NCBI RefSeq assembly: GCF_023101205.1
Contig: NZ_CP078078.1
Coordinates: 3,562,996-3,626,995, forward strand
From: Microbacterium aurugineum
Lineage (GTDB): Bacteria > Actinomycetota > Actinomycetes > Actinomycetales > Microbacteriaceae
Length of the DNA stretch: 64,000 nucleotides
Direction: 5' to 3'
Part shown: positions 9,001-17,887 of the stretch, piece after piece
Numbering within the stretch: the first letter of the stretch is position 1
How the letters are laid out: each line of letters starts with the position of its first letter
Position numbers and translations under genes: made by a program
The notes under the pieces: generated by a model
Databases searched by the model: none
What the model was told of the DNA's origin: nothing
What the model saw: only the letters and a program-made list of their open reading frames with translations

Positions 9001-9935
9001 GCGGGAACCCCTGTCCGTTCGGCGACGAGTCGCTCGGCCGTGCGCAGGGCGGCCGAGGTCATGATGTCGAGATTGCCCGCGTACTCCGGAAGATAGTGGC
9101 CGGCGCCCGCCACCTCCAGCAGGACGGCCACGCGGGTTCCTCGGAACGGACGGTCGAGAGCCGGCACGTACGCCTCGTCGACCGCGTCGAACTGCACCTG
9201 TTGCTTGAGGCGATAGCCCCCGACATAGGCCTGCACGTCGGCGACCATGGCATCGACCGAGGCGCTCACGGCATCGCGATCCAGCGTGGCGGGGTCGCCC
9301 TCGACCAGGCAGAACACCGTGTCGCGCATGATGAGGGGCGGGTCGGCGGGGTTGAGCACGATGATGGCCTTGCCGTGCTCGGCGCCGCCGATCACCTCGA
9401 GCGCGCGGGCAGTGGTCTCGGTGAACTCGTCGATGTTGGCCCTGGTGCCGGGGCCGGCTGACTTCGAGGCGATCGAGGCCACGATCTCGGCGTAGACCAC
9501 CGGGGCGACGCGTGACACGGCGGCCACCATCGGCACCGTGGCCTGGCCGCCGCAGGTGACCATGTTCACGTTGGTCGCACCGAGGTGGGCGTCGAGATTC
9601 ACGACCGGTACGACGTACGGCCCGATGGCGGCGGGGGTCAGGTCGACCATGAGGCGTCCGGCGTTGCGCACGAGCGCGTCGTTGCGGGCATGGGCTCCCG
9701 CCGAGGTCGCGTCGAACACCAGCTCGACGTCGGCGAACTCCGGCATCGCGATGAGCCCGTCCACCCCGTCATGGGTGGTGGCGACACCGAGTCGACGTGC
9801 GCGGGCCAGGCCGTCCGAGCGCTCGTCGATGCCCGCCATCGCGACCACGTGGAGGCTCGTCGAGAGCCGCTTCACCTTGATGAGCAGATCGGTGCCGATG
9901 TTGCCCGAGCCGATGATGGCAATGCCGATGGTCAT
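8997..9935 (-). CDS. Acetaldehyde dehydrogenase (acylating)
   Basis: This 312-aa enzyme oxidises acetaldehyde to acetyl-CoA with NAD+ and CoA. The Rossmann motif is [14 protein letters not shown] at residues 6-19; the catalytic cysteine lies in [14 protein letters not shown]; the C-terminal domain has [12 protein letters not shown] and [22 protein letters not shown]. It is a DmpF/MhpF-type protein of normal length. ATGA overlaps occur on both sides. It completes the lower pathway. Confidence 0.95.
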   Translation of the reverse strand: MTIGIAIIGSGNIGTDLLIKVKRLSTSLHVVAMAGIDERSDGLARARRLGVATTHDGVDGLIAMPEFADVELVFDATSAGAHARNDALVRNAGRLMVDLTPAAIGPYVVPVVNLDAHLGATNVNMVTCGGQATVPMVAAVSRVAPVVYAEIVASIASKSAGPGTRANIDEFTETTARALEVIGGAEHGKAIIVLNPADPPLIMRDTVFCLVEGDPATLDRDAVSASVDAMVADVQAYVGGYRLKQQVQFDAVDEAYVPALDRPFRGTRVAVLLEVAGAGHYLPEYAGNLDIMTSAALRTAERLVAERTGVPA

Positions 9936-10750
9936 GCTGCAGCCCTTTCCGATACGGTGCCGAAGAAGTCTGCTCGGACGTCGCCGAGTCCTTCGAGGCG
10001 CGCGCGGAACACTCCGGCGGTCGCGTCGACCATCGGGCCGAGCGCGCCGGAGAGGATCACTTCGCCCGCGCGCAGCGGCTGTCCGCGCCGGGCGACCTCA
10101 CGCGCGAGCCAGGCGACCGCGATGACCGGACTCCCGAGGCACGCGGCACCGGATCCGGTCGAGACCGGGCGGCCTTCACGGTCGAGGGTCATGCCGAGCG
10201 TCGTGAGGTCGAACCCGTCGAGGCGCCGGGGCGTCGTACCGAGCACGACCGCCCCGCTCGACGCGTTGTCGGCGATGGTGTCGGTGATGCGGATGTCCCA
10301 GTCGGCCACGCGGGAGTCGACGACCTCGATCGCGGGCAGCACGAACTCCGTGGCCCGGATGACGTCGGCGACGTGCGTCGTGGGGGAGTCCAGGTCGCGG
10401 CCGAGCACGAAGGCGACCTCGGCCTCGGCGCGCGGCTGCAGGAAGCGCGCGAGGTCGATCGGCTCGCGGTCGGCGAAGATCATGTCGTCGAGCAGCACGC
10501 CGTAGTCGGGGCTGTCGACGCCGAGCTGCGTCTGCACGGCGGGGGACGTCAGCCCGATCTTGCGACCGACGAGGCGTCGTCCCTCCTTGAGTCGCCGGGC
10601 GATGCCGAGCGACTGGACCGCGTACGCGGCATCCTGATTCGTCTCGCCGAGCAGGTCACGTACCGGCGCGCACGGCCGTCCGGACTCGGCGGCCCGCCGC
10701 AACCGCTCGTCGGCGGCGCGGACGGCGTCGACGTCGTGCTCGGTGCTCAC
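9932..10750 (-). CDS. 2-oxopent-4-enoate hydratase
   Basis: This 272-aa enzyme hydrates 2-oxopent-4-enoate to 4-hydroxy-2-oxovalerate. MhpD/DmpE signatures are [19 protein letters not shown], the metal-binding [13 protein letters not shown] and [23 protein letters not shown]. The start is GTG 10748-10750 (first residues [11 protein letters not shown]), overlapping the aldehyde dehydrogenase stop as GTGA. An open frame upstream of this GTG is only the antisense shadow of that gene. Confidence 0.9.
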   Translation of the reverse strand: MSTEHDVDAVRAADERLRRAAESGRPCAPVRDLLGETNQDAAYAVQSLGIARRLKEGRRLVGRKIGLTSPAVQTQLGVDSPDYGVLLDDMIFADREPIDLARFLQPRAEAEVAFVLGRDLDSPTTHVADVIRATEFVLPAIEVVDSRVADWDIRITDTIADNASSGAVVLGTTPRRLDGFDLTTLGMTLDREGRPVSTGSGAACLGSPVIAVAWLAREVARRGQPLRAGEVILSGALGPMVDATAGVFRARLEGLGDVRADFFGTVSERAAA

Positions 10751-12255
10751 AGCTGCACGCACACGTTCGTCGGCTCGGTGTAGAACTCGAGCGAGTGGTG
10801 GCCGCCCTCTCGGCCGATGCCGGAGAGCCCGACCCCGCCGAACGGGCTGCGCAGGTCGCGCAGGTACCAGGTGTTGACCCACGACATGCCGGTGCGCATC
10901 TGCTGCGCGACGCGGTGTCCGCGGGTGAGGTCGGTCGTCCAGGTGACGGCGGCCAGTCCGTAGTCCGTGTCGTTCGCCAGCGCGATCGCTTCCTCCTCGG
11001 TGTCGAACGGGATGAGGGCGGCGACCGGGCCGAACACCTCTTCGCGTACGGTGCGGTGGCTGTTGTCGAGGCCGGTCCACAGCGTCGGCTCGATCCACGA
11101 TCCGCCGTCGAGTCCGTCGCCGAGCGTGGGGATGCCTCCGCCCGCGAGCACGGTCGCGCCCTCGGCGACGGCGAGGTCGAAGTACGACAGGACCTTGTCG
11201 CGGTGGGCTTGCGAGATGAGGGGGCCGGTGGTCGTGGCCGGCTGCTCCGGACGGCCCAGGCGCAGGCGGGCGGCGTGCTCGGCGAGTCCGGCTGCCACGT
11301 CGTCGAAGACCGCGCGCTGCACGTAGATGCGCTCGGTGCACAGGCACACCTGGCCGGTGTTGAGATACGTGGAGCGGGCGAGCCCGGCGACGGCCGCGTC
11401 GAGATCGGCATCGGCGAACACGAGCGCGGCGTTCTTGCCGCCGAGCTCGAACGAGACGGGGCGCACGCGCGGCGCCACGGCCCGCATGATCGCGGATCCG
11501 GTGGACGATTCGCCGGTGAAGGTGACGCCGTCGATGCCCGGGTGCGTCGTGAGCGCCTCGCCGGCGGAGTCGGCGCCGAAGCCGTGCACCACGTTCACCA
11601 CTCCGGCGGGGACCCCGGCCTCCGCCAGGATCTCGGCGAGCAGGGTCGCGGAGGAGGGCGTCTCCTCCGAAGGCTTGATGACGACGGTGTTCCCGGTGGC
11701 GAGAGCGGGTGCGAGCTTCCACGTGAGCAGGAGCAGCGGCAGGTTCCAGGGCACGATCACCGCGACGACGCCCAGCGGCTTGCGCACCGCGTAGTTCAGG
11801 GCGCGGCGGCCGTCGGGCAGCTCGGTGAGGAACGAGTCGAGCCCGGCGGTCGAGACCGTGTCGGCGAACGATCGGAAGTTCGCGGCGGCCCGGGCCACGT
11901 CGAGGTCGCGGGCCAGGGTCTCGGGCTTGCCGGTATCGCCCACTTCGGCCGAGACGAGTTCGTCGGCGCGGCGGTCGATGGCGTCGGCCACTCCGCGCAG
12001 CAGGCGGGCGCGCTCGGCGACGGTCATCCGCCCCCAGGGGCCGTCGAACGCGGCACGGGCGGCCGCCACCGCACGATCGACCTGTTCGGTGCCGGCCTCG
12101 TGCACCTCGGCGACGACCGAACCGTCGACCGGACTGATCTTGGTGAAGGTGGCGATTCCCTCCACGCGCTCGCCGGCGATCATGTTGTGGATCGCGCGGG
12201 GCGCCTGGCCCTGCTCCGCAGCACGGAGGGGAGGCGTCATCGTCTCGAAAGGCAT
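10747..12255 (-). CDS. 2-aminomuconic (2-hydroxymuconic) semialdehyde dehydrogenase
   Basis: This 502-aa NAD-dependent aldehyde dehydrogenase oxidises 2-aminomuconate semialdehyde to 2-aminomuconate. Class motifs are IVPWNLPLLLLTWKLAPALA, FTGESSTGSAI, the general base in SFELGGKNAALVF, the nucleophile in NTGQVCLCTERIYV, and EEVFGPVAALIPF. Length is typical. The start ATG 12253-12255 sits 6 bases after a TAGCCT -10 box, so the message is probably leaderless. As first gene it defines the promoter of the nine-gene operon. The 2-hydroxymuconic enzyme is a close relative, but the operon context favours the amino substrate. Confidence 0.9.
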   Translation of the reverse strand: MPFETMTPPLRAAEQGQAPRAIHNMIAGERVEGIATFTKISPVDGSVVAEVHEAGTEQVDRAVAAARAAFDGPWGRMTVAERARLLRGVADAIDRRADELVSAEVGDTGKPETLARDLDVARAAANFRSFADTVSTAGLDSFLTELPDGRRALNYAVRKPLGVVAVIVPWNLPLLLLTWKLAPALATGNTVVIKPSEETPSSATLLAEILAEAGVPAGVVNVVHGFGADSAGEALTTHPGIDGVTFTGESSTGSAIMRAVAPRVRPVSFELGGKNAALVFADADLDAAVAGLARSTYLNTGQVCLCTERIYVQRAVFDDVAAGLAEHAARLRLGRPEQPATTTGPLISQAHRDKVLSYFDLAVAEGATVLAGGGIPTLGDGLDGGSWIEPTLWTGLDNSHRTVREEVFGPVAALIPFDTEEEAIALANDTDYGLAAVTWTTDLTRGHRVAQQMRTGMSWVNTWYLRDLRSPFGGVGLSGIGREGGHHSLEFYTEPTNVCVQL

Positions 12256-12261
12256 GGGCTC

Positions 12262-12291
12262 AGGCTAGGAAGGTTCGAGGGATGCCGACAA
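12262..12291 (-). promoter_or_regulatory. Promoter of the 3-hydroxyanthranilate operon
   Basis: On the minus strand, TTGTCG (12291-12286) and TAGCCT (12267-12262) are separated by 18 bp, and the -10 is 6 bases before the start codon. The LysR-type box at 12313-12330 is centred about 65 bases upstream of the predicted transcription start, the usual place of a LysR recognition site. Confidence 0.5.
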
Positions 12292-12312
12292 ATACTCTCT
12301 TGATGCACTGCC

Positions 12313-12330
12313 ATGCCCGTACGGCTATAG
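12313..12330 (+). promoter_or_regulatory. LysR-type binding box A (kyn operon / LysR divergent region)
   Basis: ATGCCCGTACGGCTATAG contains imperfect inverted arms (ATGCCCG / CGGCTAT). It matches box B at 13309-13326 at 14 of 18 positions. It overlaps the TATAGT -10 box of the LysR gene, so it can serve autorepression and activation of the divergent operon. Confidence 0.6.
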
Positions 12331-12338
12331 TCCCGATC

Positions 12339-13307
12339 ATGGTCACCGATCGACTGCTCGACGGACGGGTCAAGATCCGCCACCTCGTCCTCGTCACCGC
12401 CATCGCCGACGAAGGCACCCTGGTGCGCGCCGCCGAGTCGCTGCACATCACGCAGCCCGTGGTCACCCGAGGGCTCCGTGAGGTCGAGGAGGTGCTCGGC
12501 GTGCCCCTGTTCGAGCGGATGCCCCGGGGCGTGAAGCCGACGCCGTACGGTGACTCGTTCATCGAGCGCGCCCGGTCGGTGCTCGCCGAGCTGCGCGCCG
12601 CGGGCGAAGAGGTGCGGCTGCTGCAGTCCGGTCAGCTCGGCACCGTCACGGTCGGCACGCATCTCGCCGGATCGAACCTGCTGCTGCCGCGCGCCATCGC
12701 CGCGCTGAAGGTCGAGCATCCGCGGTTGACGGTGGTCGTGCGCGAAGGCACGCCCGACACCCTGCAGCAGCTTCTCCTCGCAGGCGACCTCGATCTCACG
12801 GTCGGACGGCTCTCGCCGACGGTCCCGGTCCGTCTCGAGCAGGAGCGGCTGCACCAGGAGCCGATACGTCTGGTCGCTCGCGCGGGGCATCCCGTGCTCG
12901 GCGGTGTCAAGGCGAACTCGCTCGCCGAGCTGCTCGCGTACCCCTGGATCTTCCCGGTCGCTCAGACCGCGCTGCGCGCCGAGCTCGAAGCGGTGTTCTT
13001 CCATGAAGGGCTGCCGCTGCCGCCCGACCGGGTGGAGTGCACGTCGATGCTGACGTTGCGGACTCTGCTGATCTCGACCGATGTGATCGCGGCGCTGCCG
13101 ATGTTCATCGCCGTCGACGACCGCGAGCTGCGGATCCTGCCCACCCCCCTGAGCTCGATCCGTCGATCGGTCGGAGTGACGCTGCCGAAGGATCGGGCAC
13201 CGTCGCCGGCGGCGTCCGCGCTTCTGAGTCATCTGCGCGAAGAGGGCGCGCGGCTCGCCGAGTTCGAGCGCGAGTACGCCCTGACGGAGTCCCGACCGCT
13301 CGGCTGA
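12339..13307 (+). CDS. LysR family transcriptional regulator
   Basis: This 322-aa regulator has an N-terminal winged HTH (LDGRVKIRHLVLVTAIADEG, then SLHITQPVVTRGLREVEEVLGVPLFERMPRG) and a C-terminal periplasmic-binding-like effector domain (VTVGTHLAGSNLLLPRA onward). It is divergent from the kyn operon and upstream of the LVIVD gene, both carrying the same box. ATG 12339 was chosen because a near-consensus TATAGT lies 7 bases upstream (leaderless) and the HTH starts normally; an ATG at 12282 would require transcribing through the operator. The effector is probably a pathway intermediate. Confidence 0.88.
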   Translation: MVTDRLLDGRVKIRHLVLVTAIADEGTLVRAAESLHITQPVVTRGLREVEEVLGVPLFERMPRGVKPTPYGDSFIERARSVLAELRAAGEEVRLLQSGQLGTVTVGTHLAGSNLLLPRAIAALKVEHPRLTVVVREGTPDTLQQLLLAGDLDLTVGRLSPTVPVRLEQERLHQEPIRLVARAGHPVLGGVKANSLAELLAYPWIFPVAQTALRAELEAVFFHEGLPLPPDRVECTSMLTLRTLLISTDVIAALPMFIAVDDRELRILPTPLSSIRRSVGVTLPKDRAPSPAASALLSHLREEGARLAEFEREYALTESRPLG

Positions 13308-13308
13308 T

Positions 13309-13345
13309 ATGCCCGAATGGTCATAGCTCTGGCCCGTATGGATAT
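13309..13345 (+). promoter_or_regulatory. LysR-type binding boxes B and C upstream of the LVIVD gene
   Basis: Box B, ATGCCCGAATGGTCATAG (13309-13326), closely repeats box A. A third, partial copy GCCCGTATGGATAT lies at 13332-13345, one helical turn or so further. A TTGGAC -35-like hexamer follows at 13345-13350. The spacing resembles a recognition plus activation half-site pair. Confidence 0.5.
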
Positions 13346-13431
13346 TGGACAGCATCGCTTCTCCAGGGTGAATCTGAGGAGGACGACACGACGTCGTGAC
13401 GATCTCACCCGATTCAGCCAATGGAGGCGAC

Positions 13432-15045
13432 ATGGCCGGCTCTCCCTACGTGCCCGACGCGAAGAAGTACCGCCCGGAGGATTTCCGCCGGGTCGCGGGC
13501 GAACCGGCCGATCCCGACCCCTCGACCTGGGGTATGCAGCCGGACGGGACCTTTCTGCCGCCGGCGCATACGCCGTCCGTCCCGCGTGACGTGTTCGTCG
13601 ACTGGCCCGGTCAGCTCGACTATCGCGACCCCGAGACGTACACGTTCAATGCGAGCGCCGAGGCGTTCTACCCGATCGTGGTGAACACGAGCCACTCCTG
13701 GCAGTGCATCTACGACTGGGATGGCCGACGCCTCATGCTGCACTACGGCGGTGGCAACCACTGGAAGCTGTACGACATCACCGACCCGCGCGACCTCACG
13801 ATCGTCGACGAGGAGCAATGGGGGTGGGATGATCCGCGTCCGCAGTTCGGCGCGACGACGGTGCAGTGGAACGAGAAGCTCGGGAAGCACATCGCCATCC
13901 AGGCGAGCGAGACCCCGCGGTACTTCCTCAAGGGGCGGGTCGCCAACAAGTGGATCGACGACACCGTCGAGGGTCAGTTGAAGGAGTGGCAGGGCCTGCG
14001 CGGCTTCCGCACCTGGGAGATGAACGGACCCAGCCCGCGGGAGTGGACGCTCCTGACCGAGGTCTCGACCGATCCGAACCACGGGCCGGACGAGATCCAG
14101 GAGGGCAACGGCGTCCTCGACCTGCCGGTCTACTACGGCGACAAGTACCTCTTCGTGGCGACCGCGCCCGACAACACGTTCACCAACCAGCCGTACAAGA
14201 CCACGCTGTGGACGGCGGGGCATGCAGCGTACGACGTCTCCGACCCCGCGAAGCCCGAACTGCTCTCGACCTGGTGGGTGCCCGGATCCCGCGCCGGCGA
14301 GGAGGCCGACTCCGAGTACCTCGCCGACAACGACCGCTGGAACAACAAGACGAGCTGGTTCGGCTCTCGCATGGGCGTCTTCATGCCCCGCTCCGTGGAG
14401 TCGGGCTATCGCTACGCCTACGCCGCGCAGGGGGGGCAGGGCTTCTTCGTCCTCGACGTCTCCGATCCGACGAACATCCATCACGTCGGATGGTGCCCGC
14501 TGCCCACGAGCGTCGCCGGGACCGAAGGCGACAACGTCGACACCACCCAGGTCGAGGAGACCGGGTACGTGTACGTCTCGGGCTACCCGATGAACACCGA
14601 CTGCTACGAGCCGGCCAAGGAGATCTACCAGATCGACGTGTCGGACCCGACGAATCCGCGGGTGGTGCGCACTCTGCCCCGACCGACGCCGCCGGCAGAG
14701 GCCGCGTTCACCGACTGGGCACAGCGCCGCGGCTCGTTCGGCCCGAAGCGTTCGGGGTACTTCACGAACACCGGAACCCCGCACGGCGGCGTCGTCCCCT
14801 ACGCGTTCTACGCCGCGGGGCTGCAGATCTTCGACGTGCGCGATCCCGAGAACCCGCAGGTCGGCGCCTACTTCGTGCCTCCGATGGGTCTGAAGGACGA
14901 CGATGACCTCGCCGCCCCCGTGCACGGGATCTTCGTCGAGTGGGACCGGAACCTGATCTGGCTCTTCGCCAATCACGGCATCTACGCGGTCTCGACCCCG
15001 CTGCTGGGCGAGCCCGTCATCGGCATCCCCGCCGCCGACGGCTGA
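13432..15045 (+). CDS. LVIVD-repeat (beta-propeller) protein of unknown function
   Basis: This 537-aa predicted beta-propeller has repeats of the form hydrophobic-D-(V/I)-(S/T/R)-D-P-x-(N/K)-P: LYDITDPRDLTIVDE, AYDVSDPAKPELLS, VLDVSDPTNIHHVGW, IDVSDPTNPRVVRTL and IFDVRDPENPQVGAY. There is no signal peptide or membrane segment, so it should be cytoplasmic. ATG 13432 has a good GGAGGC ribosome site; a GTG at 13396 is a weaker alternative. It is preceded by LysR boxes shared with the 3-hydroxyanthranilate operon, which implies co-regulation. The catalytic role is unknown; a lactonase/isomerase or binding role would be a guess. Confidence 0.85.
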   Translation: MAGSPYVPDAKKYRPEDFRRVAGEPADPDPSTWGMQPDGTFLPPAHTPSVPRDVFVDWPGQLDYRDPETYTFNASAEAFYPIVVNTSHSWQCIYDWDGRRLMLHYGGGNHWKLYDITDPRDLTIVDEEQWGWDDPRPQFGATTVQWNEKLGKHIAIQASETPRYFLKGRVANKWIDDTVEGQLKEWQGLRGFRTWEMNGPSPREWTLLTEVSTDPNHGPDEIQEGNGVLDLPVYYGDKYLFVATAPDNTFTNQPYKTTLWTAGHAAYDVSDPAKPELLSTWWVPGSRAGEEADSEYLADNDRWNNKTSWFGSRMGVFMPRSVESGYRYAYAAQGGQGFFVLDVSDPTNIHHVGWCPLPTSVAGTEGDNVDTTQVEETGYVYVSGYPMNTDCYEPAKEIYQIDVSDPTNPRVVRTLPRPTPPAEAAFTDWAQRRGSFGPKRSGYFTNTGTPHGGVVPYAFYAAGLQIFDVRDPENPQVGAYFVPPMGLKDDDDLAAPVHGIFVEWDRNLIWLFANHGIYAVSTPLLGEPVIGIPAADG

Positions 15046-15063
15046 CACCCGTCACCCCGGAAC

Positions 15064-15110
15064 TTCGGCGCCCGCCCTGCACATAAGGGGCTTGCAGGGC
15101 GGACGCCGAA
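15064..15110 (+). terminator. Hairpin after the LVIVD gene
   Basis: Arms TTCGGCG-C-CCGCCCTGCA (15064-15081) and TGCAGGGCGG-A-CGCCGAA (15093-15110) pair over 17 of 18 positions around an 11-nt loop. It may reduce readthrough into the MFS gene 47 bases further on. Confidence 0.65.
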
Positions 15111-15156
15111 TCCCCGCTCCCGTACCCTCCGCGACGATCCCTCCCGAAAGTGATCC

Positions 15157-16647
15157 ATGACTCAGACAGTCAGGCCCTGGCCAGCCCTGTGGGCGCTGTG
15201 CATCGGCTTCTTCATGATCCTCGTCGACACGACGATCGTGGCGATCGCCAACCCGGTCATCCTCGCGGCCTTCGACGCCGACCTGACCACGGTCATCTGG
15301 GTGACCAGCGCCTACCTCCTCGCCTACGCCGTCCCGCTGCTGATCACCGGCAGGCTCGGCGATCGCTTCGGGCCCAAGCGCGTCTACCTCATCGGTCTCG
15401 TGGTGTTCACCCTCGCTTCGCTCGCGTGCGGCCTGGCCGACAGCATCGGCATGCTGATCGCGGCCAGGGCGGTGCAGGGTTTCGGTGCGGCGCTGATGAC
15501 GCCGCAGACCATGGCGATCATCGCGCGGGTCTTCCCTCCGCGCGGACGCGGTCAGGCGATGGGTGCCTGGGGCGCGGTCGGGGGGCTCGCGACGCTCGTC
15601 GGTCCGATCCTCGGCGGCGTGCTCACCGACACGGTGGGCTGGGAGTGGATCTTCTTCGTGAACGTGCCCGTCGGGATCGTCGCCTTCCTCGTCGCCTGGC
15701 GTCTGGTGCCGAACCTGGAAGGACACCCGCATCGGTTCGACTGGCTCGGCGTCACGCTGTCCGGCGTCGGTCTCTTCCTTCTCGTGTTCGGCATCCAGGA
15801 GGGTGAGGTCTACGACTGGGGTGTGATCCTCGGACCGATCACGGTGTGGAGCCTGATCATCTCCGGGGTCGTACTGCTCGTGCTCTTCGTCGTCTGGCAG
15901 CGCGTCAATCGCGCCGAACCGCTCATGCCGCTCGCGCTGTTCCGTGACCGCAACTTCTCGGTCGCGAACGCCACGATCTTCCTGGTGGGGGTCGGTATCA
16001 CGGCGATGCCGGTGCCGCTCGCCTTCTACTTCCAGGTCGGCCGGGGTCTCGACCCCACGCTCGCCGCACTCATGCTCGCGCCGATGGCCGTCGTCTCGGG
16101 GGTGCTCGGCCCGTTCGTCGGCAAGCTGAGCGACCGGGTCGGGCCGCGCTGGGTGACGTTCGCGGCTTTCGTCGTCTCGGCTGCGGCCATGGTCTGGTAC
16201 GCGGCGACGATGACGCTCGATGCCCCGTTCTGGCTCCTGCTGCTCCCGTCCGCCCTGTTGGGGATCGGTGTCTCGGGGATGTTCGGACCTCTGGCGTCGA
16301 CGGCCACCCGCAACCTTCCGCACACGCAGGCCGGAGCGGGATCGGGTGTGTACTCCACGACCAGGCAGATGGGCTCCGTGATCGGGTCGGCGTTGCTGGC
16401 CGTCCTGATGAACGCGACGCTCGCCCTGCATATCTCGGGCTTCGTGCCGGGGGCGATCCACCCCGGCAGCGACCTGTCGGCGGAGGACGGCAGCGGGCTG
16501 GCCACGGCCATGTCGCAGTCGCTGCTGTTGTCGGCCGTCGCTTTCGCGGTGTGCGCGATCGTCGTGGTGCTCTTCGAGAAGCCGCGGCCGTGGGGTGCGC
16601 CGGCAGCCCCCCAGACAGTGGAATCCGTCGTGAGAGAGGGACGATGA
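15157..16647 (+). CDS. MFS transporter, DHA2 (14-TM drug:H+ antiporter) family
   Basis: This 496-aa polytopic membrane protein has motif A variant GRLGDRFGPKRVYLIG after TM2, a D-T-T motif in TM1 (MILVDTTIVAIANP), and a second-half motif GKLSDRVGPRWVTF. About 14 hydrophobic segments are visible, as in EmrB/QacA relatives. Such proteins export drugs or organic acids in exchange for protons. Its position after the LysR/LVIVD pair suggests export or uptake of a pathway compound or toxic analogue, but a general efflux role is equally possible. Confidence 0.85.
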   Translation: MTQTVRPWPALWALCIGFFMILVDTTIVAIANPVILAAFDADLTTVIWVTSAYLLAYAVPLLITGRLGDRFGPKRVYLIGLVVFTLASLACGLADSIGMLIAARAVQGFGAALMTPQTMAIIARVFPPRGRGQAMGAWGAVGGLATLVGPILGGVLTDTVGWEWIFFVNVPVGIVAFLVAWRLVPNLEGHPHRFDWLGVTLSGVGLFLLVFGIQEGEVYDWGVILGPITVWSLIISGVVLLVLFVVWQRVNRAEPLMPLALFRDRNFSVANATIFLVGVGITAMPVPLAFYFQVGRGLDPTLAALMLAPMAVVSGVLGPFVGKLSDRVGPRWVTFAAFVVSAAAMVWYAATMTLDAPFWLLLLPSALLGIGVSGMFGPLASTATRNLPHTQAGAGSGVYSTTRQMGSVIGSALLAVLMNATLALHISGFVPGAIHPGSDLSAEDGSGLATAMSQSLLLSAVAFAVCAIVVVLFEKPRPWGAPAAPQTVESVVREGR

Positions 16648-16662
16648 TGGTGGCGATCGCAG

Positions 16663-16677
16663 TGGATCCAAAATCCA
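16663..16677 (+). promoter_or_regulatory. GntR operator site 2 (upstream of the ABC importer)
   Basis: TGGATCCAAAATCCA is a perfect TGGAT-N5-ATCCA inverted repeat, 26 bases before ATG 16704. Its position argues that the importer starts at 16704 rather than at the upstream ATG 16644, which would put the operator inside the coding sequence. Confidence 0.7.
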
Positions 16678-16703
16678 GAATGAAGAACGACGAGAGGGTT
16701 CCG

Positions 16704-17828
16704 ATGACCGCGAAATCCGGAGGCGGAAGACTCGTCGTCGACGCCCTCAAGAAGGACTACGAGCTCGACGGTGCCGCCGTTCCCGTGGTCAAGGACGTCA
16801 CGTTCACGATCGAGCCCGGGATGTTCTACTCCCTCCTCGGCCCGTCGGGATGCGGCAAGACGACCACGCTTCGCTGTGTCGCCGGGCTCGAGCGGAGCAA
16901 CGGCGGGGTCATCTCGCTCGACGGCGAGGTGCTCTCCACCGGCACCGCGCACGTGTCGCCCGACAAGCGCGACATCGGGATGGTGTTCCAGAACTACGCG
17001 ATCTGGCCGCACATGACCGTGTTCGCCAATGCGATCTTCCCGCTCCAGGTGGCCGGCTCCCGTCTTCCCAAGCAGGAGGCGCGCAAGCGGGCGATGGAGT
17101 CACTCGAGCTCGTGCAGCTCGATCACCTCGCCCAGCGTCCGGCCACCGCACTGTCGGGCGGCCAGCAGCAGCGCCTCGCTCTCGCACGGGCGCTGGCCCA
17201 CCGGCCGCGGTTGCTGCTGCTCGACGAGCCGCTGTCCAACCTCGACGCGAAGCTGCGCGACACCATGCGCAATGAGTTGCGCAGTCTGCAGCGCACCCTC
17301 GGGATCAGCGCGCTCTACGTCACGCACGATCAGTCCGAGGCGCTGTCGATGTCGGACCGCGTCGCCGTCATGAACGGCGGGCGCATCGTGCAGGAGGCTT
17401 CCCCTCGGGAGCTCTACGATCAGCCGGCCGACCGCTTCGTGGCGGACTTCGTCGGTCGCGCGAACATGATCCCCGCCCTCGTGATCGATCGCGACGGCGC
17501 GGGTGACGCGGTGGTGGAGGCCTTCGGGACCCGGCTGCGCACGCCCGTGCCGGACGAGGTCTCGGCGGGCGACGACGTCACGTTGACCTTCCGCCCCGAA
17601 ACCGTGCGCTGGCATGAGACCGACGCCGACCGTCCCAATGTCGTTCCCGTCCGCATCGTGCGGGTGGAGTTCCTCGGCGAGATCGTCGAGTACGAGGCCG
17701 AAGTGCTCGCCGAGGGCGAGTCCGTCGGCACCATCGTCGGCCGCGGAGCACCGCTGGCGACACCCCCCGAGGGCGGCAGGGTCTTCCTCGAACTCGTCCC
17801 GCACGCCTGCCGCGTGCTGGCTGCATGA
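16704..17828 (+). CDS. ABC transporter ATP-binding protein (PotA/FbpC type)
   Basis: This 374-aa ATPase carries Walker A GPSGCGKT, the signature LSGGQQQR, Walker B LLLLDEP with D-loop SNLDAKLR, and switch His in YVTHDQSEAL. A C-terminal TOBE-type regulatory domain (about residues 250-374) is typical of iron, polyamine and phosphonate importers. It is first in an ATPase-binding protein-permease operon behind a GntR operator. Substrate unknown; the regulon context suggests the catabolic substrate or a related anion. Confidence 0.88.
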   Translation: MTAKSGGGRLVVDALKKDYELDGAAVPVVKDVTFTIEPGMFYSLLGPSGCGKTTTLRCVAGLERSNGGVISLDGEVLSTGTAHVSPDKRDIGMVFQNYAIWPHMTVFANAIFPLQVAGSRLPKQEARKRAMESLELVQLDHLAQRPATALSGGQQQRLALARALAHRPRLLLLDEPLSNLDAKLRDTMRNELRSLQRTLGISALYVTHDQSEALSMSDRVAVMNGGRIVQEASPRELYDQPADRFVADFVGRANMIPALVIDRDGAGDAVVEAFGTRLRTPVPDEVSAGDDVTLTFRPETVRWHETDADRPNVVPVRIVRVEFLGEIVEYEAEVLAEGESVGTIVGRGAPLATPPEGGRVFLELVPHACRVLAA

Positions 17829-17887
17829 CGCAACCCCGCACCACACCCGTAGATCACATTCCTGATGTCAGAGAGGACATTCAGATC

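Noticed and set aside
15052..16671. Minus-strand 539-codon frame opposite the MFS gene.
   Set aside because: Shadow of a well-supported 14-TM transporter; no recognisable domain.
16644..16703. Upstream ATG at 16644 as start of the importer ATPase.
   Set aside because: It would place a GntR operator copy inside the coding region and adds residues unlike the family; ATG 16704 gives the normal N-terminus.
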